Shown: positions 19,635-29,504, counted from the first letter of the stretch. The stretch: 64,000 nt of DNA from Teichococcus coralli (GCF_009829925.1 NZ_SNVJ01000002.1:186001-250000), one strand, 5' to 3'. The notes: generated from the letters alone by a model not told the origin. Made by a program: numbers and translations.

Positions 19635-20436
19635 GGCCGATTTGCCACGGCCCGCTCGCGCCCCCCTCCTGCGGCGCGGCGGCCGGTGCGGCGCCGAAGG
19701 GCACCGGGGGCGCCAGCCGGCCAGGAGCCGAGGTCGGAACGCGCGGCGGCACAGAAACCGCGAGCCCGGCAGCCGGCAGGGTCTGCGCCGCCACTTCCGG
19801 GCCGTGCCGAAGGCCGAGCCGCAGCCGCGCGCCATCCACCGCGATGGCCTGGATGTCCACCGAGGCGATCTCGGGGTTGCTGTAGAGCCTGCGCCGCAGT
19901 TCAAGCCATTCGCGCAGCCCGGCATAGCGCGCGGAGGCCTCGATGTAGCCGGCCGGGGCGGCGCCGGGCATCACCGGCGGCGCCGCATCGCTCCCCGTGA
20001 GCGGCATGGTCCCGCCGGCGCCCGCCACCGTGCGCCCCGCCGCGCCTGGCACCCGGTTGGGGTTGAAGTTCACCGTCAGCCGCCCGCTGTAACCGGTGCG
20101 GCTGGTGCGCTCCTCCTCGACGATGATGCTGCTGACCATCTGGTCGATCTGCGAATCGCTGATCCCGGTTGGCAGACCAAGATCGCCCGCCATCCGCTGA
20201 TAGGCGAGCCGCTGCGCGGAGGCGATGGCCTTGGTGCGCGCGATCACCGCGTTCTCCGCGGTCGCCTCCGCCGGGACGCCGCGCTGCGAATAGGGATTGG
20301 CCGAGCTTTCGGCGCCGCTCGCCTCCGCCGCGGGTGGCAGCACGGCGCCGGTCCCCTGGGCGCAAGCCTGCATCGTGCCGAGCCCGGCCAGCCCGCCGAC
20401 GACAATGGTTGCGGCGAAGCGCCGAAAATGTTGCAT
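19618..20436 (-). CDS. DUF2066-like exported protein
   Basis: A 272-residue protein with an N-terminal signal segment ([23 protein letters not shown]; the Cys could be a lipid site but the lipobox is poor). The body opens with [29 protein letters not shown], close to the DUF2066 pattern, and continues with [29 protein letters not shown]. The C-terminal half is Pro/Ala-rich. AAGGGGG precedes ATG 20436. It is the first gene of the minus-strand run through ppx and diverges from purM, 72 bases away. The function is not known; an envelope location is likely. Confidence 0.75.
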   Translation of the reverse strand: MQHFRRFAATIVVGGLAGLGTMQACAQGTGAVLPPAAEASGAESSANPYSQRGVPAEATAENAVIARTKAIASAQRLAYQRMAGDLGLPTGISDSQIDQMVSSIIVEEERTSRTGYSGRLTVNFNPNRVPGAAGRTVAGAGGTMPLTGSDAAPPVMPGAAPAGYIEASARYAGLREWLELRRRLYSNPEIASVDIQAIAVDGARLRLGLRHGPEVAAQTLPAAGLAVSVPPRVPTSAPGRLAPPVPFGAAPAAAPQEGGASGPWQIGLAGRF

Positions 20437-20508
20437 TCCGCCCCCTTGGATGCCCGGCACAGTGATCTCTCCTTCCGGGCCTTTGCGCATAGCCGATCGG
20501 GCCCCCTG

Positions 20509-21575
<1,067 letters not shown>

Positions 21576-21579
<4 letters not shown>

Positions 21580-22232
21580 GCCAGCGGCGGCGCACCGCCA
21601 TCCTGATCTCCGGGCGGGGCAGCAACATGGCCGCCTTGCTCGCCGCCGCCACCGACCCCGCCTATCCCGCCGAGATCGCGTTGGTGCTGTCCAACCGCGC
21701 CGACGCAGCCGGCCTCGCCCGCGCCGTCGAGGCCGGTATTCCCACCGCCGTGGTGGCATCCCGCGGTTTTGGCAAGGACCGCGCCGCCTTCGAGGCGGCG
21801 ATGGAGGCGGAGCTGGCGGCGCATGGTGTTGAGCTGATCGCCCTGGCCGGCTTCATGCGGGTGCTGACGGAGGGCTTCACCCGGCGCTGGGAAGGGCGGA
21901 TGCTGAACATCCACCCCTCCCTGCTCCCCGCCTTCCCCGGCCTCGACACCCATGCCCGCGCCCTGGCGGCCGGGGTGCGGCTGCATGGCTGCACGGTGCA
22001 TCTGGTGACGCCGGGGGTGGATGAGGGGCCGATCGTCGCGCAGGCTGCGGTGCCCGTCCTGGCCACCGACGCGGAGGAGGCCCTCGCCCGCCGCGTCCTG
22101 GCCGAGGAGCACCGCCTTTATCCCACGGCCCTGGCCTGGCTGGCGAGCGGGCAACTGCGGCTGGAGAATGGACGCGCGGTGTTGAACACCGCCCCCCAGC
22201 CGAGCGGCGAAAGCCTGCGCAACCCCGGCTGA
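21576..22232 (+). CDS. purN: Phosphoribosylglycinamide formyltransferase
   Basis: A 218-residue GAR transformylase that uses 10-formyl-tetrahydrofolate in purine synthesis. [10 protein letters not shown] (residues 13-22) binds phosphate. [20 protein letters not shown] contains the catalytic Asn and His, and [15 protein letters not shown] carries the later catalytic Asp. The start overlaps the purM stop (ATGA). The C-terminal tail (about 15 residues) is Pro/Ser-rich and variable in the family. A likely regulatory palindrome for the next gene begins 58 bases after its stop. Confidence 0.96.
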
Positions 22233-22272
22233 AGGCCTAGCTTCCGGTCACGCTCCTGTCATCGCCCCACGA

Positions 22273-22307
22273 TTGACAGGGCGGCCGGTACAGAGAACGT
22301 TCTCTGT
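22273..22307 (+). promoter_or_regulatory. Promoter and 18-bp operator for the lacI-dehydrogenase-GntP operon
   Basis: TTGACA at 22273-22278 is a consensus -35 element. Seventeen bases later the -10 position (AACGTT) falls inside a perfect 18-bp palindrome, ACAGAGAACGTTCTCTGT (22290-22307), centred on CG as LacI-family operators usually are. Binding would block RNA polymerase, so autorepression by the adjacent LacI regulator is the simplest reading. The palindrome is seen directly; the regulator assignment is inferred. Confidence 0.7.
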
Positions 22308-22347
22308 CAGCGGAAGAAGGCCGGCAAACGGGCCATTGAGGAGACGC

Positions 22348-22383
22348 ATGCACATTCGCAGGGCGGCGCGCCATGCCGCCTAG
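22348..22383 (+). CDS. Possible 11-codon leader peptide overlapping lacI start
   Basis: GAGGAG at 22338-22343 is the only strong ribosome site in front of lacI, yet it serves an ATG at 22348, not the lacI ATG at 22373. The frame reads MHIRRAARHAA and stops at TAG, overlapping the first 11 bases of lacI in another phase. Ribosomes leaving it could restart on lacI, giving coupling. The peptide is Arg/His-rich. It may be chance, but the ribosome-site geometry argues for translation. Confidence 0.4.
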   Translation: MHIRRAARHAA

Positions 22384-23428
22384 ACCATTGGCCCGCATCA
22401 CGATCAAGGACCTGGCGCGCGACCTTGGCATGTCGGTCGCGACCGTGGCGCGTGCCTTCCACAGCGGCGGCACCATCGCCGAAGGAACGCGCCAGGCGGT
22501 GCTGAAGCGCGCTGCCGAGCTGGGCTACCAGCCCAATGCCCTGGCGCGCGGCATGATCACGCGGCACACGCGGATCGTCGGCGTGGTGCTCTCCGACCTG
22601 GAGAACCCCTTCTACCCGCAGGTGCTCACCCGCCTCACCGAGGCGCTGCAGCAGGTGGGCCTCAACGTCATGCTGGTGGTGGCGGAGCCCTCGGGCTCGG
22701 TGGATTCGGCGATGCGGCTGCTGCTGTCCTACCAGCCGGAATACGCCGTCATCCTGGCCACCACGCTGACCACCGGCGCCGCCGCGGCCTGCCGCGCGGC
22801 CGGCACCCCGCTGCTGTTCTTCAACCGCGCCCCGGCGGAGGAGGAGGCTTGCGCGGTGGTCTGCGACAACGCCGCCGGCGCCGCGGCGGTCGCCGACCAC
22901 CTGGTCGCCTGCGGCGCCCGGCGCCTCGCCTTTCTCGGCGGCCGGCCCGACACCTCGACCCACGCTGAGCGCCGTGCCGGCTTTCTGGAGCGTTGCGCCG
23001 CGCATGGCCTGCCCGCGCCGTTGGAAGCGCCGGCGGGGGCCTTCACCTATGCCGCCGGCTATGCCGCCGCGCAGCGCCTGCTCGCTGCGCCGGAGCGGCC
23101 GGAGGCGCTGTTCTGCGCCAACGACATCCTGGCCATCGGCGCGATGCAGGCGGCGCGCCGCGAGTTCGGCCTGCGCATCCCGCGGGACCTCGCCATCGCC
23201 GGCTTCGATGACGTGGCCATGGCATCCTGGCCGGAGCACGACCTGACCACGCTGCGGCAGCCCATCCCCGCCATGGTCGAGCTGGCCGTGCGCTGGGTAT
23301 GCCGCTCCGCCGCCGGCGAGGCGCCGCCGCAGGGCACCCTTCGCCTGCCCGGCACGCTGGTGGTGCGCGGCACCACCCGGCCGGGCACCCCTTCCCTTCC
23401 CGCCCCCGCACTGGAGGATCAGGCATGA
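22373..23428 (+). CDS. LacI-family transcriptional regulator
   Basis: A 351-residue repressor. The helix-turn-helix is at about residues 8-28 (ITIKDLARDLGMSVATVARAF), the hinge helix at NALARGMITRHTR, and the periplasmic-binding-protein-like effector domain follows (VVLSDLENPFYPQVLTRL; AIAGFDDVAMASWPEHDLTTLRQP near 275-297). The effector is probably a sugar acid or hydroxy acid. It is the first gene of a three-gene unit, overlapping the dehydrogenase by four bases (ATGA), with a palindromic operator 66 bases upstream, so it should repress its own operon. Confidence 0.93.
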   Translation: MPPRPLARITIKDLARDLGMSVATVARAFHSGGTIAEGTRQAVLKRAAELGYQPNALARGMITRHTRIVGVVLSDLENPFYPQVLTRLTEALQQVGLNVMLVVAEPSGSVDSAMRLLLSYQPEYAVILATTLTTGAAAACRAAGTPLLFFNRAPAEEEACAVVCDNAAGAAAVADHLVACGARRLAFLGGRPDTSTHAERRAGFLERCAAHGLPAPLEAPAGAFTYAAGYAAAQRLLAAPERPEALFCANDILAIGAMQAARREFGLRIPRDLAIAGFDDVAMASWPEHDLTTLRQPIPAMVELAVRWVCRSAAGEAPPQGTLRLPGTLVVRGTTRPGTPSLPAPALEDQA

Positions 23429-24369
23429 CACCGCAAACCCTCAACACGGTCGCCATCGTCGGCGCGGGGCTGGTGGGCTCCGGCTGGGCGCTGGTCTTCG
23501 CCCGTGGCGGCGCCACCGTGCGCGCCTTCGACGCCGACCCGGCGCTGCGCGCCCGCATGCCCGGCCGCATCCGCACCATGCTGGAGGACATGCGCGGCGC
23601 CGGGCTGGTGGGTTCGGTGGACGAGGCGCTCGCCCGGATCACCGTCTGCGACACGCTGGAGGAGGCGGTCGGCCCGGCCGACTACGTGCAGGAATCCGTG
23701 CTGGAGCGCGTCGAGGTCAAGCAGGCGGTCTGCGCCGGCATCGACGCGGCGATGCGGCCGGAGGCGATCGTCGGCTCCTCCTCCTCCGGCATTCCGGCCT
23801 CGGCCTTCACCGCCGGGCTGAAGAACCGCGCGCGCTTTCTGGTGGCGCATCCGGTGAACCCGCCGCACCTGGTGCCGCTGGTCGAGCTGGTGCCGGCGCC
23901 CTGGACCGATCCCGAGATCCTGCCCGTGCTGCGCGCCGCCATGGAAGGCTGGGGCCAGGCGCCCATCGTGGTGAACGGCGAGATCGAGGGCTTCATCCTC
24001 AACCGCCTCCAGGGCGCGCTGCTGAACGAGGCCTGGGCGCTCTACGAGGCCGGGCTGGCCAGCGCCGCCGACATCGACCGCACCGTCTCGCACGGGCTCG
24101 GCCTGCGCTGGGCCTTCATGGGGCCCTTCGAGACCATCGACCTGAACGCGCCCGGTGGCATCGCCGACTACTCGGCCCGGCTGGCGCCGCTCTATCACAG
24201 CATCGCGCTGTCCCGGAAGGATCCGCGGCCCTGGTCGGCCGAGGCCATCGCCCGCGCCGAGAAGGAGCGCCGCGAGACCCTGTCCGCCGACCAGCTGGAG
24301 GCCCGCACCGACTGGCGCAACCGTCGCCTGATGGCGCTGGTGAAGCACCTGCGCGGCCAGCCGGGCTGA
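23425..24369 (+). CDS. 3-hydroxyacyl-CoA-dehydrogenase-like NAD enzyme (L-gulonate dehydrogenase type)
   Basis: A 314-residue NAD-dependent dehydrogenase. The Rossmann motif is VAIVGAGLVGSGWA (9-22), and the catalytic His-Glu pair lies in AHPVNPPHLVPLVELVP (about 139-155), followed by GFILNRLQGALLNEAWALYE of the C-terminal helical domain. The single short domain and the downstream GntP permease fit the CRYL1/L-gulonate 3-dehydrogenase or carnitine-dehydrogenase branch better than fatty-acid oxidation. It overlaps lacI by four bases. It probably oxidises a 3-hydroxy acid; the exact substrate is unknown. Confidence 0.85.
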   Translation: MTPQTLNTVAIVGAGLVGSGWALVFARGGATVRAFDADPALRARMPGRIRTMLEDMRGAGLVGSVDEALARITVCDTLEEAVGPADYVQESVLERVEVKQAVCAGIDAAMRPEAIVGSSSSGIPASAFTAGLKNRARFLVAHPVNPPHLVPLVELVPAPWTDPEILPVLRAAMEGWGQAPIVVNGEIEGFILNRLQGALLNEAWALYEAGLASAADIDRTVSHGLGLRWAFMGPFETIDLNAPGGIADYSARLAPLYHSIALSRKDPRPWSAEAIARAEKERRETLSADQLEARTDWRNRRLMALVKHLRGQPG

Positions 24370-24509
24370 GGCGCCGCCGCCTTCCCTGAGCCGCCGGCCG
24401 GGGAAGGCACCCTTCCCTCCCCTTCTCGCGCCCTTCACCCGCGCCGGAGCCCCTCCGGAGCGCAAAGGGCGCGTTGCATCCCGGTTCATTCCCCTCCAAG
24501 GAGAATCCC

Positions 24510-25895
24510 TTGCTCGGCACGATCGCCATCGTCCTCTCGCTCGCGGGGCTGATGTTCTTCGCCTACCGCGGCTGGAACGTCCTCGTCCTGGCCCCCATCA
24601 TGGCCGCCTTCGCCGTGCTGCTGGCGCAGGGCGGGCCGCTGCTCGCCACCTACACGCAGATCTTCATGAGCAGCCTCGGCAAGTACGTCGTGCTGTTCTT
24701 CCCGATCTTCATGCTCGGCGCGATCTTCGGGAAGCTGATGGCGGACAGCGGCTCCTCGACCACGATCGCGCACACCATCGTGCAGCGGCTCGGCGCCCGC
24801 CACGCCATCGCGGCGGTGACGCTGGCCTGCGGCGTGCTGACCTATGGCGGCGTCTCGCTCTTCGTGGTGGCCTTCGCCATCTATCCGATCGCCGCCGCGC
24901 TGTTCCGCGAGGCCGGCGTGCCGAAGCGGCTGATCCCCGGCGCCATCGCGCTCGGCTCCTTCACCTTCACCATGACGGCCTTCCCCGGCACGCCGGCGAT
25001 CCAGAACGCCATCCCGACGCGCTTCTTCGGCACCACCACCTTCGCCGCGCCGGGCCTCGGCATCATCGCCGGCTGCATCATGCTGTTCGGCGGCCTGGCC
25101 TGGCTGCAGGCCCGCGCCCGCCGCGCCCAGGCGGCCGGCGAAAACTATGGCGCGCACGAGGAGAACCTGCCGGAGTTCGAGGATGGCGCCCGCCCCGGCT
25201 TCGCCCTGGCGCTGCTGCCCATCGCCACGGTGATCGGGCTGAACGCGCTGTTCTCGCTCTGGATCTTTCCCGGGGTGGACCTCGGCTACCTGTCCCAGCC
25301 GCTCTACGGCAACGTCGCCCCCACCGCCGTGATCGGCACCTGGGCGCTGATCGTCGCGCTGGTCGGCGCCATCCTGGCCGTGCTGCTGCTGCAGCGCCAG
25401 TACCTCAAGAGCCCGCAGAAGACGCTGAACGAAGGCACGATGGGCGCCCTGCTGCCGATCTTCAACACGGCGAGCGAGGTGGGCTACGGCGCCGTCATCG
25501 CCTCGCTGGCCGCCTTCGCGGTGGTGCGGGACGCGGTGGTCTCCATCGCGCCGGGCACGCCCACCATCTCGCTGGCCATCGCAGTGAACGCACTGGCCGG
25601 CATCACCGGCTCCGCCTCGGGCGGCCTTTCCATCGCGCTGGACACGCTGGGCAGCACCTACATGGCGCGTGCGACGGAGCTGGGCATCGACCCGGAGCTG
25701 CTGCACCGCATCGCCACCCTCTCCTCGGGCGGCTTCGACTCCCTGCCCCACAACGGCGCGGTGATCTCGCTGCTGACCATCACCGGCCTCACCCACAAGA
25801 CATCCTACGGCGACATCTTCGTCGTGAACCTGTTGATCCCGGTGCTGGCGCTGGTGGCCGTGATCGCGCTGGGCAGCGCCTTCGGCAGCTTCTGA
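24510..25895 (+). CDS. GntP-family gluconate/hydroxy-acid permease
   Basis: A 461-residue symporter of the GntP family (gluconate, 3-hydroxybutyrate and similar acids). About twelve helices are visible. Typical stretches are FFPIFMLGAIFGKLMADSGS, LTYGGVSLFVVAFAIYPIA, TGSASGGLSIALD and SGGFDSLPHNGAVISLL. The TTG at 24510 is chosen because AAGGAG (24498-24503) sits six bases upstream and the first helix follows at once. The 140-base gap after the dehydrogenase holds a CCTTCCC/GGGAAGG hairpin, which could lower expression of this gene relative to the first two. It takes up the acid that the dehydrogenase acts on (inferred). Confidence 0.93.
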   Translation: MLGTIAIVLSLAGLMFFAYRGWNVLVLAPIMAAFAVLLAQGGPLLATYTQIFMSSLGKYVVLFFPIFMLGAIFGKLMADSGSSTTIAHTIVQRLGARHAIAAVTLACGVLTYGGVSLFVVAFAIYPIAAALFREAGVPKRLIPGAIALGSFTFTMTAFPGTPAIQNAIPTRFFGTTTFAAPGLGIIAGCIMLFGGLAWLQARARRAQAAGENYGAHEENLPEFEDGARPGFALALLPIATVIGLNALFSLWIFPGVDLGYLSQPLYGNVAPTAVIGTWALIVALVGAILAVLLLQRQYLKSPQKTLNEGTMGALLPIFNTASEVGYGAVIASLAAFAVVRDAVVSIAPGTPTISLAIAVNALAGITGSASGGLSIALDTLGSTYMARATELGIDPELLHRIATLSSGGFDSLPHNGAVISLLTITGLTHKTSYGDIFVVNLLIPVLALVAVIALGSAFGSF

Positions 25896-26001
25896 TCCGC
25901 CCCTGGCGGCGCGGCAGGAACCGCCAGCGAGACTGCCGCGTTGATCCATCGCCGGGCCCGGTGCAGCCTGCCGGACCCGGTGTTCAACGAGGAGATGGAT
26001 C

Positions 26002-27096
26002 ATGTCCGCGCCGCCGCCGCCGATGTCCGGGCTGATCGTGCGCTCGGAACAGCCCTTCAACGCCGAGCCGCCGCTGCCGCATCTGCGCGCCGCCTTCGTC
26101 ACCCCGCAGGCCACCTTCTACGTGCGCAGCCATGGAGAGGTGCCCCGGCTCGACGAGGCGCATCATCGCCTGCGCGTGGGCGGCCGCGTCGCGCAGCCCC
26201 TCGACCTCTCGATGGCCGAGCTGCGGCAGCGTTTCCCGCATCGGACGGTGCCCGCCGTGCTGCAATGCGCCGGCAACCGCCGCTCCGACCTGCACCGGGT
26301 GCGGCCGGTTTCCGGCGATCTTTGGGCGCCCGGCGCGATCGGCCATGCCGAGTGGACCGGCGTGCCGCTCGCCGAGGTGCTGCGCGCCGCCGGCGCGGCG
26401 CCGGACGAGGCACTGCACGTCGCCTTCAGCGCCAGCGACATGGTCGACATGCCGGGTGAGGAAAGCTTCCGCTTCGGCATCTCCATTCCCATGGGCAAGG
26501 CGATGTCCGGCGAGGTCCTGCTTGCCTTCGCCATCAACGGTGAGGCCCTGACACCCGAGCACGGCTTCCCGCTCCGCGTCGTGGTGCCCGGCTTCGCCGG
26601 CATCCGCAGCGCCAAGTGGGTCACCGGCATCACCGTGCAGGACGAGCCGGCCGATACCCCGATGCAGCGCAAGAACTACAAGCTGTTGCCGCCCGACATC
26701 GCCGCGCCGCCATTCGACTGGGAAAGGGGCTTCACGATCAACGAGATGCCGCTGACCTCCGCGATCTGCGAGCCGGAAGAACAGGCCACCCTGCCAGCCG
26801 GCCCGACGCTGCTGCGCGGCTATGCCACAGCCAGCGGGCGTGGCGTGACGCGGGTGGATGTTTCGGCGGATGGCGGGCGGCGCTGGCAACAGGCCGAACT
26901 GGAGCGGCGACCCGGCGCGCCGTGGAGCTGGACCTTCTGGCAAACGCGGCTGGAGCTTTCCCCCGGGGAGCACGAGCTGGTGGTGCGGGCCTGGGACTCC
27001 GCCGGCCAGACGCAGCCCGCCTCACCGGAGGAGGTGTGGAACGCCAAGGGCTACCTCTGCGCCTCCTGGCACCGCGTCCGCGTGCGCGCGGACTGA
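26002..27096 (+). CDS. Sulfite-oxidase-family molybdopterin enzyme (cytoplasmic)
   Basis: A 364-residue protein with the sulfite oxidase fold. The Moco-binding domain contains the cysteine expected to ligate molybdenum (Cys89 in AVLQCAGNRR) and GFPLRVVVPGFAGIRSAKWVTGI. The C-terminal immunoglobulin-like dimerisation domain has VTRVDVSADGGRRWQQAEL and ends GYLCASWHRVRVRAD. There is no twin-arginine signal and no cytochrome domain, so it resembles plant-type enzyme rather than SorA. GAGGAG lies seven bases before ATG 26002. It sits between two LacI-controlled units and is convergent with the second, where it could detoxify sulfite. The substrate is inferred from family only. Confidence 0.87.
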   Translation: MSAPPPPMSGLIVRSEQPFNAEPPLPHLRAAFVTPQATFYVRSHGEVPRLDEAHHRLRVGGRVAQPLDLSMAELRQRFPHRTVPAVLQCAGNRRSDLHRVRPVSGDLWAPGAIGHAEWTGVPLAEVLRAAGAAPDEALHVAFSASDMVDMPGEESFRFGISIPMGKAMSGEVLLAFAINGEALTPEHGFPLRVVVPGFAGIRSAKWVTGITVQDEPADTPMQRKNYKLLPPDIAAPPFDWERGFTINEMPLTSAICEPEEQATLPAGPTLLRGYATASGRGVTRVDVSADGGRRWQQAELERRPGAPWSWTFWQTRLELSPGEHELVVRAWDSAGQTQPASPEEVWNAKGYLCASWHRVRVRAD

Positions 27097-27111
27097 GCGC
27101 GACGGCGTCGG

Positions 27112-28128
27112 TCAGGCGGAGCCGCGCCTCACCAGCTCCGCCGGCAGGCGCTCGCCGGTCGGCGGCCCGGCGGTGCCACCCAGCCGGGCCTGCAGGAGTT
27201 CCACGGTGCGTGCAACCATGGCCGGAACGGGCTGCCGCAGGGTGGTGAGGCGATAGGCGGGCCAGGCCCCCATGGGAATGTCGTCGAAGCCGATCACCGC
27301 CACATCCTCCGGAACGCGCAGGCCGGCGTCATGCCGCAGGGCATCCAGCCCGCCGAGCGCGAGGATGTCGTTGGCGAAGAAGATGCCGTCCGCCCGTCCG
27401 GCCAGCGACCGGGCGGCGCGGTGGCCGGATTCGTAGGAGAAGTCGCCCGCCTCCACCCGGAGGGGCGGCGGCAGCCCCCGTTCCGCGAGCATCGCACGGA
27501 AGCCCCGCTCGCGGTCCTGGCTCGTCGAGGTATCGGCGCGGCCCGCCACGAAGGCCAGTTGCTTCCGGCCCTGCGCCAGCAGCGCCTCGGCCGCCGCGCG
27601 GCCTCCGGCCAGGTTGTCGCAGGCGATGCTGTCGAGCGGCGTCGGGCCGGCGGCGGTGCGGTTGAACAGCACGGCGGCGCGACCGTCCCCCAGCCATTCC
27701 GCCGCCCCGGCGGAGGTGAGGCTGGCCGAGGTGATGACCACCGCATCCACGTGATATTGCCGCAGCAAAGGCAGGCAGGAATCCGCGGGCTGCCCCGGCG
27801 GCACGGTGAAGAGCAGCGATTGCAGTCCCGCCGCCTGCAGCGCCGCGGTGAGACGTTCCAGCACGGCGGGGTAGAAGGGATTGGTCAGTTCCGCCATGAC
27901 GATGGCGACGATGCTGCTGCGCCGGCGCGACAACGCGGCGGCGATGACGTTGGGCCGGTAGCCGAGTTCCTCGGCCGCCCTGAGCACCCGCGCCCGCATC
28001 TCCGGCGCGATCGAGGCGCCCGGGCTGAAGGCCCGGGACACCATGGACTGCGAAACGCCCAGTCGCCGCGCCAGCGCACGCGCCGTGACCACCGCCGGCG
28101 GTCCGGCCAGGCGCGACGGCGTGTCCAT
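27112..28128 (-). CDS. LacI-family transcriptional regulator
   Basis: A 338-residue repressor. The helix-turn-helix is VTARALARRLGVSQSMVSRAFSPG (about 13-36), the hinge region RPNVIAAALSRRRSS, and the effector domain runs to VIGFDDIPMGAWPAYRLTTLRQP. It is only distantly like the regulator at 22373. Its start lies one base after the stop of the HisD-like gene, so both are on one transcript. The paired operators upstream of the HisD-like gene are therefore probably its own targets. Confidence 0.93.
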   Translation of the reverse strand: MDTPSRLAGPPAVVTARALARRLGVSQSMVSRAFSPGASIAPEMRARVLRAAEELGYRPNVIAAALSRRRSSIVAIVMAELTNPFYPAVLERLTAALQAAGLQSLLFTVPPGQPADSCLPLLRQYHVDAVVITSASLTSAGAAEWLGDGRAAVLFNRTAAGPTPLDSIACDNLAGGRAAAEALLAQGRKQLAFVAGRADTSTSQDRERGFRAMLAERGLPPPLRVEAGDFSYESGHRAARSLAGRADGIFFANDILALGGLDALRHDAGLRVPEDVAVIGFDDIPMGAWPAYRLTTLRQPVPAMVARTVELLQARLGGTAGPPTGERLPAELVRRGSA

Positions 28129-28129
28129 C

Positions 28130-29416
28130 TTAGGCTGCGTTCTTGCCGCCGTAGCGGCGCACGCGGATATCCGCCTGCTCCTTGTGGCCGGCGAAGTTCT
28201 CGATGGCGCAGAGGCGCGAGCAGTACTCGCCGACCATGGCGCTGGCCTCCGGCTTCACCTCCTGCCAGGTGCAGGTCTTGATGAACTTGCCGACCCAGAG
28301 GCCGCCGGTGTAGCGCGCGGCCTTCTTGGTCGGCAGGGTGTGGTTGGTGCCGATCACCTTGTCGCCATAGGCCACGTTGGTCTCGGGGCCAAGGAACAGC
28401 GCGCCGTAGTTGCGCATGTTGTCGCGGAACCAGCGCGGGTTCCGCGTCATCACCTGCACATGCTCGGAGGCGAGGTCGTCCGCCACCTGCAGCATTTCCT
28501 CGTCGGTGTCGCAGAGGATCACCTGCCCGTGGTCGCGCCAGGAGACGGAGGCGATATCCGCGGTCGGCAGCACACCGAGCTGGCGCTGGATCTCCGCCTC
28601 GATGCCCTCGGCGATCTTCTTCGAGGTGGTCAGCAGCACGGCGGGCGAGGTCGGGCCGTGCTCGGCCTGGCCGAGCAGGTCGGTGGCGCAGATCTCGGCG
28701 TCCACCGTGTCGTCGGCGATCACCAGCGTCTCGGTCGGGCCGGCGAAGAGGTCGATGCCGACGCGTCCGTAGAGCTGGCGCTTGGCCTCGGCGACGAAGG
28801 CGTTGCCCGGACCGACCAGCATGTCCACCGGCTGGACGGTCTCGGTGCCGAGCGCCATGGCCGCGACGGCCTGGATGCCGCCCAGCAGGTAAATCTCGTC
28901 GGCGCCGGCCATCGCCATGGCCGCGACGGTGGCAGCCGGCGCCTGCCCGTTCAGCGGCGGGGTGCAGGCGATGACTCGCGGCACGCCGGCCACCTTGGCG
29001 GTCAGCACGCTCATATGGGCGGAGGCCACCATCGGGTAGCGGCCACCGGGGATGTAGCAGCCGACGCTCTCCACGGGGATGTTCTTGTGGCCGAGCGTCA
29101 CGCCCGGCAGCGTCTCGACTTCCAGGTCCCTCAGGCAGGCCTTCTGCGCCTCGGCGAAGCGGCGGATCTGCGCCTGGGCGAACTTGATGTCCTCGATCAC
29201 CTGCGCCGGCAGGCTGTCGATCAGCGCCTGGACCTGCTCTTTGGAGAGGCGGAAGCTCTCGGGCGACCACTTGTCGAACCGCTCGGACAGCTCGCGCACC
29301 GCGACGTCCCCGCGTGCCTCCACATCGGCCAGAATGCCTTCAACGGTCTGGCGGACCTTGCGGTCGTACTCGGCGGTCTCGGCCGCCTCGGCGCCCTTCT
29401 TGAGATAGCGGATCAT
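28130..29416 (-). CDS. HisD-family NAD-dependent alcohol dehydrogenase, not in a his operon
   Basis: A 428-residue histidinol-dehydrogenase-fold enzyme. The HisD signature [16 protein letters not shown]...GQAEH is present. Probable zinc ligands are Gln250, His253, Asp352 and His411, and the catalytic pair is Glu318-His319 (SEH). Such enzymes oxidise an alcohol to the acid in two NAD-linked steps. The setting (LacI regulator, SDR, no his genes) and the altered C-terminus ([10 protein letters not shown]) suggest a catabolic relative such as HpsN, which oxidises sulfopropanediol to sulfolactate. GGGAAGG precedes ATG 29416. The fold is certain; the substrate is an inference. Confidence 0.85.
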   Translation of the reverse strand: MIRYLKKGAEAAETAEYDRKVRQTVEGILADVEARGDVAVRELSERFDKWSPESFRLSKEQVQALIDSLPAQVIEDIKFAQAQIRRFAEAQKACLRDLEVETLPGVTLGHKNIPVESVGCYIPGGRYPMVASAHMSVLTAKVAGVPRVIACTPPLNGQAPAATVAAMAMAGADEIYLLGGIQAVAAMALGTETVQPVDMLVGPGNAFVAEAKRQLYGRVGIDLFAGPTETLVIADDTVDAEICATDLLGQAEHGPTSPAVLLTTSKKIAEGIEAEIQRQLGVLPTADIASVSWRDHGQVILCDTDEEMLQVADDLASEHVQVMTRNPRWFRDNMRNYGALFLGPETNVAYGDKVIGTNHTLPTKKAARYTGGLWVGKFIKTCTWQEVKPEASAMVGEYCSRLCAIENFAGHKEQADIRVRRYGGKNAA

Positions 29417-29466
29417 GCCGTTCCCTTCCCTTTGGCTGGCGTGCGTGGGAACAGTGTGGAACGGTC

Positions 29467-29504
29467 TTGCATACGGATGCAAGAGCCTTTGCATCCGTAT
29501 GCAA
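29467..29504. promoter_or_regulatory. Paired inverted LacI-type operators before the HisD-like gene
   Basis: TTGCATACGGATGCAA (29467-29482) and TTGCATCCGTATGCAA (29489-29504) are exact reverse complements of each other, six bases apart. Each is itself a dyad (TTGCAT-N4-ATGCAA), so the 38-base block has two sites with centres 22 bases apart, two helical turns. It lies 51-88 bases upstream of the HisD-like start codon. The LacI regulator encoded at the end of this operon is the obvious candidate binder. Confidence 0.75.

Noticed and set aside
19634-19925. Upstream ATG for the pgsA-like gene
   Set aside because: That ATG lies deep inside the DUF2066 gene and would add about 97 residues of unlike, Arg/Pro-rich sequence.
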